DNA of 64,000 nucleotides from Salarias fasciatus (lineage: Eukaryota; Chordata; Actinopteri; Blenniiformes; Blenniidae), in the NCBI RefSeq assembly GCF_902148845.1, contig NC_043745.1:30394063-30458062 (forward strand), given 5' to 3'. Below are positions 1 through 12,239 of the stretch, piece by piece. The notes under the pieces are model-generated. The model did not search any database, was not told the DNA's origin, and saw nothing but the letters and a program-made list of their open reading frames with translations. The position numbers and the translations under genes are program-made. Position 1 is the first letter of the stretch. Each line of letters starts with the position of its first letter.

Positions 1-3000
1 ACTTTAATCTTTCATTACAGATGGTGTAAACCTGTGGTTTGTGTTTTGTCTGTGGCATTTAATGACGATGAAGAATACTTGAAAACATCAACTTTTCTCT
101 TGAGAAAAAGAACTGATAAAGAAAACGAAAAAAAAAATCATTATATTCCCTTGTTTGCATCGTAATCTCCCTTAAACCACAAATCCTAGTTCGGTATAGA
201 CCACACAGGAGACTCTCGCAAACGCCTGTGGCTGCAGTTTGGAGAAGATGAACACAAACAACTTTGCCAAGCAATCCCCTCTTTCTGTCTCATTGGCGTA
301 ACAATCCACTTCCAGCCCGAGGCCAAGATCCTCTTTGTTTATGTAACATCACATGGTGTTCTAGATGACCCTACCTGAAGCCAGAGACTCGTATCTATTT
401 CCCAGCTCCAGCTCAACATCCCTCCCCCTCTGCTCGGGCCTCAGCTTAGCCACACACCCGCTATCCCATTGCTCGGACAAAGGGAGCTTCTCTGGGATGT
501 AACTCATGCCTGCACATATAGAAAGTCAGGACAAAGCCGTCTATTCTCCTCTTGCAACAACAACACCTTTTGTCTTCACTCACGAAAGAGAATGTACGAT
601 GAGCATCACCCCAAATCATAAATATAACACTGAAGGTTTTCTTTAGCTTTTTTTTATATATATATAAATACTTCAGTGACAATTAAACTAAGTTTGTGCA
701 AACTCAAGTTCTTCATTTTGTCAGTCGATTTACACTTTGAGCATAAAACTGAATTATGTAATCAAAATCTTATCTCAGAGCAGTTTGCTGCGTCTCTTAT
801 CTGACGGGTGTGACGAGCGCCAACGTGGGGTAAATGGTAAAGCACTTCATAAACATAAAGGTCACAAGGAAAAAGCATGGCGATAGGAATGTTTCCATGA
901 AGAAGATAAGGATCTGAGGTGGAAACACTGAATGATATTATTCCAAAGCGAACAAATGGTAAATAGCCTTGAACTGACTGCAATGGGTGCCAAGGCCACG
1001 GCTGAGACGTATTTAAAAAAACAGGTTTTCTGTGTTGAGGAGATAAACCGATGAAGCCTTTTTCTATTTTTGAATTGCATGCACCACTGATAGAAAGACA
1101 AATAAAGTCAAGAAAGAAAAAGAAAAACTTTGGGAAACAAAGGCAAAGCAAAAAGAGAGATTTTGATTGTAATACAAGCAAATCACCCAACTTCAGCTCC
1201 AGACACACACTCAACGCCAGAGACACACGTATTGGAAGATCTTTCACACATCATGAGTGCTGAGCTGATATCTCTTACAGTCAAATCATCCCTTCCTCAG
1301 ACTGCAGCAGTGAGAGGATATGGACCTCCTCTCAAATCTCCAAATTTACAGTCAAGTCAAACAAACGGCGGACGCATCGACTCCCAATAAGACACATGAG
1401 CTGGAGTCCTCAGAGTAACTTCAAGGATCAGCTCCCACATCTGCTTTAGATTCTAGAAAGTGTCTTAGGCCATAAAGTTTTCAAGTGAAAATGCAAAACT
1501 TTAGTTGGTCTGTTTGGTCATATTCCTCAGTACTACCTCTGACATTTCCATGGGTGAAAAGACACAGGATTTCTTAATGGATGGAACTTTCTTTTCACGG
1601 TGAGAAGACTGAAACTCTAGTCCTTCTGACATAGTTTGCATGTTCTCCCTGTGTGTGGATGACTTTTCTATCTCATGTCTCAAGGACAAGCTTGTTCGAT
1701 GCTATGGCTGAATGAGATCGGTAGAGACGACGGAAGATGGATGCCCTTCATTACTGACTGACCCACTAAAATCAACCGGCGCTAAAGTCTCCTTGCTTTC
1801 CTCCCCCATCACCGTCCCCTCCCGTCTCCTCCCGTCTCCTCCCCCTCCCGTACAGCTTTTCTATTATTTCACAATCTGAGAACATCTGCTGTATATACAA
1901 ACATAAGCCAGCGGACATAACCCACACTGGCACGGTGACTTGGCATGAATATAAATGGAGGAGAACCTGCAGCGAGTTTTTCCTAAAAGAAACACATGGC
2001 AGCAACTGGGCAAATATAGGCAACTAAAGAAGAACCTGAAGGTAAACTGGAAAAATAAATCCAACAGGTACCTCACTGATGAGAGATGGACTGTTCCTGC
2101 GATATTAAACATTTTGTAGGATATCATGCTTTTAATTACTGATCATGCAATAGATTAAGTAACCACTTAAAATAGCAAAAAAGGTAAGTACAACATGAGC
2201 CAAAAGCTCCCACTTTCATCTTAAAAACTAATTAGATTACAGTTTCCTTGCAGTAATCCATCTGGTTCAAACACTTTCTGGGGAAAAAGCTCTTCATACA
2301 GTGATTAACAATTCAGTCAGTGAATCAAAAACCCAATTTTATATCTAAAAAAAAAAAAATCTCTTTCTGAAGTCATTGTAAAACATTTAGAAAACAAGAT
2401 TTTCAGAGAAAGAGAACACAGCATTGTTCATATTAAAGGTCATCCTATTAGAAGCAGAAATGCTCTCATTTCAGCAATAATTTCTTTGAAATGTGGCTGA
2501 AGTTGAGTCGTGTCCTAGCATCGACCCTTGCGGAAATAAAAAATAGGACAAACCGAGTGACTTTTATGGATAAACCAAATGGCGGCTACAGCTTGTGGAC
2601 AAACTGTGCAGGGAAGCCCGGGCAGGCCTGCGACAGATGGTCGGAGTGAACGGGTGACTGTTAACAATGTGTGCTGCATTCAGGAAAGCACATTCAGCAG
2701 AATGACATAGAAAGACACAGAAAACAACCTGAAGCTTCTGTTGTGTCATATTATACATGTATAACCCCACACTCACAAAGGACAGGGACACACAAAGGCG
2801 CCGTGGCACACAGAAATGCCTTCATAACCGAAACACTGAAAGGACACAGCAGCCTGAATCCTATTTGCTGCAAATGACGTTTCTTTCATCTGGTGTTTTT
2901 TTTTTTTTTTTTTTTTTTTTCCCCACAACTCATCCTCACCTGCGGTCTCCATTAAATCAATCTCTCAGCGCAGAAATTACCCTTCCAATCCCCACATAAT

Positions 3001-6000
3001 GAATCTTTTTGTTTAGTCTTTGTCCTGCAAGCTCTTTGCAATTAGGCAAATGGGTCATTAATTAATCGCTGCAGGCAACGGGACACAGGAGGAGTTAATC
3101 AGAGTGGATGGATGGACTGCAGGGAAGAAGCATGACACACAAACACACATGCACATCCACATGCGCGCACGACCACTCTCACAAACTATTGACATTTCTG
3201 AAAAGTGAGCCTCCAGTAAGACGTGCATGAATAAAATTACAGAAAATGGCAGCAGCTGATGAAAAGCAGCTTGATCATTGATCCGTGCCGTCAAACTGTG
3301 CTGAGTGGCAGTTTCTTCCAGGAGGAAACTTTAGTTGAATCCTTGCCTCAGGCCATCAACATTCGGAGACAGCGAGACAAGAGGATATTTTTCCAGCATG
3401 TGATGGTACGCAGCTCAATCACTGATACTGAGAGAATGCTGACAAATCACTTTCATGGAGTATATACAAATAGGCCTATTGATGGGAAACCCACACAGGA
3501 TTCATATGGGCTGGAGCTGTACGGAGCAAATTGGTATGATGAGTGCGGGGCCGGATCCAGACAGGTGCAGGCTCAGTGCTGAGACAACACTTTGGCTATT
3601 GAGACAGAAGCTGATTGTGAATGCAGACGTGCTTCCCAGACCTTTTCTACTTTAAAGATGGGCTTCTCTTGAGGCACGTAGAGCATCTCTTTTTATCTGT
3701 CTTTCTCTGTTTCTCCCCCACCCCCCCGCTCTCTGTCTGTCTGATGTGTGTGTGTGCGTGTGTGTTTGCGCAGTTAGATGTGTGATGAGAAGGACTGGGG
3801 TAATAGAGTGCACAAACTTTGGGAAGGCGTGGAATCGGCACCAGCAGAAGAGAATACTAAATACGCCCTGCAAAACACAGCGAGAAGTACGGAAAAGTTC
3901 ATTAAACATAATTACTGTTCAGTGTGGGGAAGACTGGGGACAGATGTAACGCGGGGTGAGAGCTTATCACTTCCAATAAGTAAGATGAGGAACAAGTTAA
4001 AAACCTTTTAGTTTAAGCTGCTGTAGGTTTAGGCTGCTGGGAGACCTTCAGTCAGTGATCTGGTGTCTTTCCCCTGTTGAGTCTGCAGTGAATGGATCAA
4101 CCGCCTTTTTTTGAGAGTTTGTTTACTTGTTGCTCTCGGCCTCAGTCCTTTCTTTTTGCCTCTTTCTGTCCTCTCAGTCCAGCTGGAGCAGCTCTGAGCC
4201 TAGCTGCGTAAAGGTTTCTTCCAGGTAAAAGAGCATTTTTCCTTTCAACCATCACATGCTAACCTGGTATGGTTTTCAAGTCATTCAACAATAATCATAA
4301 AGATATCTTGCATGTGGATTATGGCTGGTTCAGAATGCTGCTGCTACAGCTGAAGTGCGCACAATAAAAGTGCACCACATAAGTACGGTTCTCAGGTCGT
4401 TGCACTGGATTTGATGTAAAAATACCACTACTGGTCTCCAAAGCTCTGAACAGTTGAAGCCCAGAACTCAGTTCTGATCTTCAGGCATGTCATGAACCAT
4501 CCACACCGCTCAGGTTTTCTGTTTGTAGAGGCAGAACAAAACTTGCAGACGGTGCTTTCAGATTAGTTTGCAGCACCATGTATTTGGAACAAGCTCCCAG
4601 AAACCTGCAGGATGGCTCTAACTCTCACTGTTTTGGGAAAAAACAGGCTGAATGAAAAGCTGTTTGCTTCCAACTTTCAGGAAAGCAAACACTCATTTTA
4701 TGCTTCAATCTAGCATTGTATTTACTTTTTTCTTGCGTTTGTTCTTTTTTCATTCCTTTCAATGAAGTTTTTTTAATCTCTCCCTGTTTTGATTCATTTT
4801 TCGTTCTATTATCGTGCATTCGTGGCTGTTCCCATTTGTTTGAAAAGCCTTTCTTTTGCTGGAATGCATCACACCAATAAAATTACCTCGCTTTGGGCAG
4901 ATTTTCAGGTTTAGAATAGAAACTATAATTTGGACGTGAGAATGAATTTTTTTTTTCACTTCACTTGTTAATTTCACTTGCCTTCAGTGACTTTTTCATA
5001 GATGAACTTGTCAAGCCTGAATTATTTTGTGTCTTCCACAAAATACATTTTATGTTATTTATGCATCCTAACATTTTAGCTGTGATTTTTTTTTTTTTTT
5101 AATTGTCATAACTAGTTACCTGTCCAAGGTGTACTCTGCCTTTGTCCATAGTCACTTGGAGTCATCTTCAGTAACCTGTGACCCTAAATTGGATAAAGTT
5201 GTACAGCGTGCACAACAACATTATCACATTTAGGTCTCTTCTGTCAAAAGCCTGAATGATCGACATTCAACCACATCCATTCAGTCAGTTGTTGAAGCCT
5301 GGGCACAGCTGCACATCCTGTTCGGTTTTATTATGTCAAAATGTCTGTTGCAATTATGGCAACAATCATGGCTGACAGATGAGGTGTTTGGTTTTCACAC
5401 ACGCACATGGACGCGCACACACCGAGTCGAATATGTATCCATCTGCCATACCTGCTTTTTTCAACTTGGGACTGTTTGGGGCTGAACCAGGCGTATGATG
5501 TTTACACAGAGATACAACATCACTGTCACTTATTAGTAGACACATAAAACAAGCTCAAAATAAAGAGTTCTTAGTAATTATATTCACAAAAGTCTTAGAA
5601 AATGATTTATACATTTGTCGCCACTCGCCCCTGGCCTCCATTCCACCATCACAACTTCTACCAGCAAAACACAAGACAGAACTTCACACAACACAGAAAT
5701 ATACCAGTAGTTCTTCATTTGTTAAAATGCTGGAGCTGAAATATTTACTCCGATGAATAATAAGCGATGAAATACTAATTAATTTTCTTTCAGACAACAA
5801 AGCATTTCACGCTCTAAACCATATAAGAGATTAATGATCGCTATTCTCAAGTCACATACACAAATATCCACATGCATGCATAATAGTGGTATGCTCAAAA
5901 ATGAGGAGCGTGAATAAACTTTGTGCTGCTTTCACATTTGTCCAGTAGATGGCAGACTTCAGGCCTAATCCTGAGCGAGGACTGGAGATGAATGACAAGT

Positions 6001-8257
6001 CTCAGGTGGATGAAGTCAAGCAGCAGACAAGGTGCCAGGTTTTCTTTTCAAATAGGAGACAGTCAGATAAGTATGTGACATTACATCCTTCCCTTCAGCC
6101 CGAGGGGAGGAGGTGTGTCTTCTTTGTGGCTATCCTCCCTTTTCCCTTAACCTCTGGTGCCTGTCCTTTTGCTGTCAGCAGGAAAAGGACAGCAGTGGAG
6201 GGTGAGGCAGCCATGGTGTCAAAGGACAGGATGGGGCAGGACCAGGAAGTCGCAACAATAGCCCAGGATGAGAAGTGTTTAACTCAGTGGCCCAGAGTTC
6301 AATGTGAGACAACAGCAGGAAGGAAGGACGGACAACATCAGGGACTCTCACCTGGACAAACCCAAACCACTGCTTATGTACACAACAATGTGGAAATGAG
6401 GATTTAGCTGACTAGATAACACTGGTTTTAAACATTGTTTCATCAAAACTACCAAGGTGGATCTAAAACACACACTCCCCTTGCAATATAACACATCTTT
6501 CTCTTTTCTTTTCTTTTTATTGGACAGTTCGAGTCCTACCAATAATCTGACGTAAACCTGCAGGGACGCAAGTGATTTGACTTGCATTCTCAGTATTTGT
6601 ATTTCATTACTGAGCCAATAGAATGCATGAGACGTGGAACAGGAGCTTATATATGTTGCAGGGCTTGCAATCTAATAGTCTGTGTAAGCAGTTAGGGGAA
6701 ATAAGAAATGTTTTATGTTGCACTTCCTAACTAAATGGATTCATTTGTTTCTACTGCACTCCTCTAATCAAATTTCTCTCCTTCATTAGGATAATTACTC
6801 AGACAGTCTGGGACAAGAGAGCTCGAGACGAGACCGGCTACTGTAATTTAATTACCAGGGAAAGACTTTGTTTGGCTCTGACGAAGCCGCACAGCAAAGG
6901 AAAAGCTCAGTAGATGGTTAGCGAGATAAATACCACTGAGAAAGAAACTGTAGATGGCGTGATAGATAGAAACCATAGATAAAATAGATATAAGCTCTCA
7001 AGAAAGACAAATAGGGGCTGTGCAGATAGACACTGATGGAGATAGAAAAATGATGAATGAATGACAGCTATTCAGATATATGGAGGGATAAATCATGGAT
7101 GGATGATAGATTTAGTAACCATGTAGACAAAAATAGAGACACCGTAAAGTTAGAAATATATCGATACATGTTGATGGCTGTTATTCAAATAGAATAGTAG
7201 AAAAGACATGGAACACAAATAAATCAATATATAGACCAAAGGACTGACAAATAATGTAAGTCAATTGGTGTTTCTGGCTTATGTTTTAGGTGTCAGGTTA
7301 CGTTTACACTTGGGGAAATATTGTACGTGTGTGTGTGTGCGTGTGCGTGTGCTGAATCGTCAGTTAGAATTTACAAGAGATCAAAGATGAAGAAGACCAG
7401 TCAAACTGCTCACCTGGGCCAATAAAGTATACAGCCAGTGAAGTACTCGGTTTCATTACGGGAGGATTTATTACTCTGCATTTTCCACTCAAGCAAGAAA
7501 TTGCCCTGGACTGCCCCAAGACCAAACAATAAAGAGGCTGGGGCTGGCTTGTGACGGTGACGTTATACTGTCCATCGGACTAAATTCAAATTCATTGTGG
7601 ATCATGATTTTCTCCACCAGGTGGTGTTGCAGAGCAATTACAATTATTCACAGTGAGGCTGCAAAACACAGAGGAGCCTAAAGCTGAAAACTGACCATGT
7701 AACACAGTATCTTCATGTTAAATTAACCACAGAAGAGGTCCGGAGGTAAGGTAAGGTCTTTTCCTGCAACTCCAAGCCTACCGCCAGCTCTATCTGCCAA
7801 CTTAGAAAACATGAAACATTATTTACTGTGATTAGAACATACAGGAGCAGATATGTTTTCGGGCCAATATAGTGGTTAATTCCACAGTTTGATTCCTATC
7901 TGGAACTGAAGGTCAAGTGCAGTATTACAGTACAGCCACAGACTAGAATGCCATTAAATGAAAACCTTCTGACTCAATTTTCTCCTTAACAACTGCAATA
8001 AATCAGAGGAGCGCCACCGCTGAGCAGAGCGTGCCTCTCACCCAGGGCCTGCCAGTTGTTCCCAGGCCGGCCAGTTAGTTCACTATTGATTCTCTGTCCT
8101 GCTGTTACACCACTGTGACCATCTGACCTATGAATGCTGAGCTCACCACAACGGCTTGAAATCCAACGCAACGCAACGCCGTCGGAGGGGAGAGGGAACA
8201 CCATGAGAGGAAAGACCCCGACTCACCCTCTGGGCTTTGAAGTAGAGTGTTTTTCAC

Positions 8258-8322
<65 letters not shown>

Positions 8323-9990
8323 AAAACATCTGCGCCCAGCTCACACCTTGTTAGTCTGTCAGCTTTACTCTTTACACCTTTAGCCCTAATCTACCTTTCA
8401 CTATAGTACCTCACATCCCATGATTCTTCTCACACATAGTCAGAATCTATTATCTTTCAGCTCATCATACAGTGATAAATCAATTTATGCTGGTTAAACT
8501 GAAAACATTGTAGGTTTATTTTCACCTTACGTTAGATAATGTGTTAAAATAACACAAAGAAAAGGAAACATTGCAACTTAAGCACAGCATTTGTGCTTAT
8601 TGTAGTCACACACAAAAATGCAATATACACACACACAACAGGCAATGTGTAATATCATGAGGCTTAAAGGCAGTTTTCCCACTCAAAATATCTACGTGAA
8701 GAAATATATTATTCATACCACTGAGTGTACAAATTTGTTTTTTTCTTGATTTTCTGATTTCATTTTCAACAAGAAATCTCTCTCTGGCATTTATTTCTTT
8801 TCTATTCCATCTACTATTGAAAACATACTTTTTCCTGCTTCTGAAATGAAACAATCTTGAGGACTTCACTCAATTCATGACCACACTTAACTCCTGCTCT
8901 GAGCCACATTAAAAGGTCACAGAACTGGAAAGGGCTGTGAGCACCGACTCAAGGGAACCAAATTATTTCGGGTAGCTTAAAATTGCACAAGCCCAAATGA
9001 AAGTCACTTTCAATTCTGATTTTACTGTGGATGGACTTCTCAGACACAATGAAGGGATAATAAGAAAATAAAAAAATTTCCATTCCTCCTCGGTGCACCT
9101 GCATATCTCTGCCTGCTCGGTCAGGCCCTTCGACTTATAAGGTATGATGATTATCCAGCTCAAGTCAAAGGCATGTACGTATCGACTCCCATCTGTGCAG
9201 AGGTAATTATAGTTTCACTCCTGTCCAACAGTCATAGGGAATGAGACATTACTCTGAAAGTGAGAAGCGACTTAATCACATACACACAGGCCTGGCTAAT
9301 GTAGAAAAGCCCACCAGGATGTTCACTGTTCACGCTCGCACACACACTCCTCTCTCACACACTCATACAGTATATACCATACAGCTTTGTAAAGTTAGCC
9401 TCATTTTGAGGGATTTATTGCATTCTAAAAAGCATCAATGTGATTTAATACAGGAAGTAATATTACATTTTACAGTACAAATTAAGACTCCTTGAATCTG
9501 TAAAACCGCAGTGAAAATGATTCAGTACAGAAAAAGTACAGAGAAATACCACAATCAGCATATTCCCTCCTGCAAATAAAGAAACAACACATTTCTTGTG
9601 GTGCTCCATAATTTACCGAGGGAGACAAACTCCGTCTTGGAAGAGGAAGAATTTTAAATAGACCTAAATCTAGCCACGTGATAGTTCAGAGGTAGACCGC
9701 AGAGACTGCGAAAACTCCAATCAACATCATTCAAAGACAAAACCTGGAAGACCTGTTCAACAGCAATCGATGCTCAGTGGAAATCAGTTCAGAAAAATAT
9801 AGACTGAACACAAATATGTATGCATGTATGCATTTCCTTTGTATCAACAGAGTTTCTGATCAACTAACCAATCTTCATATATTGATTCCTAAATATAACA
9901 CATTAAGATACCTCCACTTCATACAACCCTCAAAGCTTCTGATTTTCTGTTCCTCTGAACATCCTAAAACTCAATAATGAGCAACACATA
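1..9990. other. intergenic region, no supported gene
   Basis: I see no conserved domain, exon chain or RNA gene here on either strand. Open frames are short and have the composition of random AT-rich DNA. Visible items are a poly-T run (about 2896-2920), short TG/AC runs (about 3746-3775 and 7325-7350), a GATA/TAGA-rich degenerate stretch (about 6940-7110) and a GA microsatellite annotated separately. In mammals the SEMA6D side flanks SLC24A5, but no semaphorin exon is recognisable here. Conserved non-coding elements could be present but cannot be judged without an alignment. Confidence 0.6.
8262..8320. repeat. (GA)n microsatellite
   Basis: Nearly pure GA dinucleotide run of about 58 bases ending in an A-rich tail. 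Confidence 0.95.
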
Positions 9991-10093
9991 TTAAAGTGAC
10001 GTGAAAAGTCGTATTCCAACATGTTTTGGACCGTGCCTCTAATAAAACTCGGTCCCTCCAGTGATTTTGTTTCCACATATTAGTGCAATGTGA

Positions 10094-10151
10094 GTCAGGC
10101 TGCATTTCCAAAGGTGTGCTCATAAAGGTGTGTTTGGAAATGCAGCCTGAC
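10094..10151. repeat. perfect 19-bp inverted repeat (hairpin)
   Basis: Bases 10094-10112 (gtcaggctgcatttccaaa) are the exact reverse complement of 10133-10151, separated by a 20-base loop in which ggtgtg occurs twice. Pairing stops abruptly at both outer ends. It lies about 680 bases beyond the stop codon of the minus-strand RING-ligase gene, so it could fall in that gene's 3' UTR or be independent. The size resembles a short pre-miRNA-like foldback, but the function is unknown. Confidence 0.85.
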
Positions 10152-10829
10152 AACCTGATGAAAACAATAACAAACAAACAAAAAGGTGAATCTATTCAGA
10201 TTATCTGGATTAAAAGAAAAGTTCAAGGAAAGGCACAGTTTTCTCTGAGGGCCTGTGAACCAAGAAACTCGTCAAACTTTCTGCTGGAAGAAATTTGGCC
10301 CCATTTTCAAGCACACATTCAAATGCTGTCCTGCACGTCCTCGTCGACTGTGTCGAGCTCTTGTGGTGTATACACACAGAAATTTGACTCTGGAGTCACA
10401 TTACAACGACGAGCCATTTCTAACCATCTGAAGCAGAAGTGTTACACCTTGGTCATGAATGAGACACTTTTCTGTTTGATGTCAATCAATGTGTCCTAAT
10501 CAAATGGTGTAGAAGGACTGTGGCCCCTTCAGGACCAGGAAGGGACACCTCCGATCTAAAGTTACAGTAATGAAGGCACCCAATAATTACACCTGAACCA
10601 AGAAAGACAAAAAAAATGCAAGAATGTACCACGTAATTACACAAAGTCCATTGAAAATCTAAATCCTTGCATTCACATATCAAAGCATTTCTGTGTTGCT
10701 TCTCTTACTGGAACATTATCACTTGAATCCAATGTGCAGGCTCAGTGTACGACAGGAAAACATCTATTGCAAGCAGGGGAATTTGACGGTGTCCTGGTTC
10801 GTTGCCGTTTCCGTTGTTGTTGTTGCTGC

Positions 10830-11912
10830 TCATCCCCTCGCAGCCTCAGAGTCTCCCTGGAAGGCCCTGCTGTCATAGTGATGCTGCTGTCTCTCCGGGT
10901 TGTAGCTCGACGGGTCAGTCAGTGGGACTTCATACAAGGCGTCTCCTCCTGTCACTGTGACCACAGTGACCTCCTGTGGGGATTCAGTAGGCAGGCTCTC
11001 CTTCGGCTGCTCCTCAATCCCAAGGCTCGACATGATGTCGCATTTACACATGGGGCAGGTTCTCTTATCCAGCAGCCAGGGCTCGATGCAGTCCTTATGG
11101 AAGATGTGGTTGCAGGTCAGCACCGTCACCACGTCGCCCTCCTTGTAGGATTCAATGCACACGGCACACATGTGGGTGTCAGAGCTGGTTTCCTCGTCGC
11201 TTCTTTTGAGCGTGCGTAAAGGCAGACGTGCGATTGCCTTCTTAGCCTCGGATTTCAGCCTCTGCTCTTGGCGTCGTTCTCTGTTCATTCTGAAGAGGCG
11301 CTTGGCGGTAATGAATCCAAAGTAGGCGATGGAGGCCGCTGTCACGACGAAGAAAGCGATGGACAGAATGTAGAGCCAGTGGGTGTCCATCCAGGGCCCG
11401 TGAGGGCTGCCCACATCGACAACCATCTTAACTTCTGTGCCGTTCCTCACCAGGGTGTAGATCTCCGTGCCCTGTAAGTTGCCAATCATGATAGCCACAA
11501 TGCCGTCTGCCTCTGAGTGTGCCATGTGACTGGTGCTGTTCTCACTGCCGTCCACATTGTACACAACCACACCGGCTGCTCCTTGACGCTTGGCTGCGTT
11601 GATCTTGTCGCTGAAGGTGCAGTTGCCCCTTTTGACCAGGGCTATCCAAGCTGGAAAGCTGGAGTTGCGGCTGTAAACAGCATCTAGGCCGCAGCCTCTC
11701 GGGTCCCCTGTCGGAAGTGTTACAACCCCCGAGGCTCTGACCACTGGAGAGTTGCGACCAAACACGCCACACTCGCATATTTTGCTCACAGTCTCATTGT
11801 TTTTAACGTAATCTGTTTCCACCACGGCCGACCAATACAGCACGGCAGCCGAGCTGTGAACAAGCCCTGACAAACACAGCAGGAATGGCAGGTAGAGTCT
11901 TTTCTCACCCAT
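10830..11912 (-). CDS. GRAIL/RNF128-type PA-TM-RING E3 ubiquitin ligase, single-exon CDS
   Basis: This 360-aa protein is complete from ATG to TGA. An N-terminal signal peptide (about 1-23) is followed by a lumenal protease-associated domain (about 45-170) with five N-glycosylation sequons (N39, N83, N97, N125, N157). A single transmembrane helix (about 179-202) and a basic juxtamembrane stretch lead to a cytosolic RING-H2 finger. All eight zinc ligands are present: C249, C252, C267, H269, H272, C275, C286 and C289. The family ubiquitinates membrane and trafficking substrates at endosomes, and GRAIL (RNF128) restrains T-cell activation. The GPW segment before the helix, the KAIARLPLRTLK segment and the RING match RNF128/RNF133/RNF148 better than RNF13 or RNF130. 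The CDS has no introns, as in mammalian RNF133 and RNF148, but untranslated 5' exons are likely. Which paralogue it is cannot be settled here, so no symbol is given. Confidence 0.93.
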   Translation of the reverse strand: MGEKRLYLPFLLCLSGLVHSSAAVLYWSAVVETDYVKNNETVSKICECGVFGRNSPVVRASGVVTLPTGDPRGCGLDAVYSRNSSFPAWIALVKRGNCTFSDKINAAKRQGAAGVVVYNVDGSENSTSHMAHSEADGIVAIMIGNLQGTEIYTLVRNGTEVKMVVDVGSPHGPWMDTHWLYILSIAFFVVTAASIAYFGFITAKRLFRMNRERRQEQRLKSEAKKAIARLPLRTLKRSDEETSSDTHMCAVCIESYKEGDVVTVLTCNHIFHKDCIEPWLLDKRTCPMCKCDIMSSLGIEEQPKESLPTESPQEVTVVTVTGGDALYEVPLTDPSSYNPERQQHHYDSRAFQGDSEAARG

Positions 11913-12116
11913 GGCAACGCTCTCCTTAAAACCAAAAGAAAGCCTCTTGTTCGGTTCTGTTTTCGGCTTCTTTAAAAATCCTCTTTCAGTTCCAGTTCCT
12001 GGTTGGTTTGAGCCACAGCGATCTGGATCCAGTTATGGTTTCACCCGAGCCGCTGTCTTCAGTAATATGAGCTGACGCTTTGGTAACACAACACGGGCTG
12101 TGCGTCAGCCACTCAC

Positions 12117-12200
12117 CTCTCGTTATCTTCCTGAACCTTGAACACTGAGCACTCCCCGCTGAGGGCAGGGTGCTGCTATTCAACAAGTTGAAATATACAC
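12117..12200 (-). other. candidate 5' UTR exon of the RING-ligase gene
   Basis: On the minus strand an AGAG|GTGAGT donor ends an exon at 12117. A pyrimidine-rich acceptor (ttttaag) lies at 11925-11926, 12 bases upstream of the start codon. Together they define a possible 192-base intron in the 5' UTR. The upstream end of the exon is not visible, and no coding sequence is implied. Confidence 0.45.
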
Positions 12201-12239
12201 AGAAACGTCCTCTTCGGTGCGCCAGGGAACAGCTTTCGA

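Noticed and set aside
762-1247. 161-codon open frame on the minus strand
   Set aside because: Composition is that of random AT-rich DNA and no family is recognisable.
5949-6407. 152-codon open frame on the plus strand
   Set aside because: No domain, low-complexity composition, no splice context or conservation cue; consistent with chance.
10830-11912. Orthology to RNF133/RNF148 on the basis of the intronless CDS
   Set aside because: In mammals those genes sit inside CADPS2 introns. No CADPS2 exon is visible here, and 5' UTR splicing looks likely.
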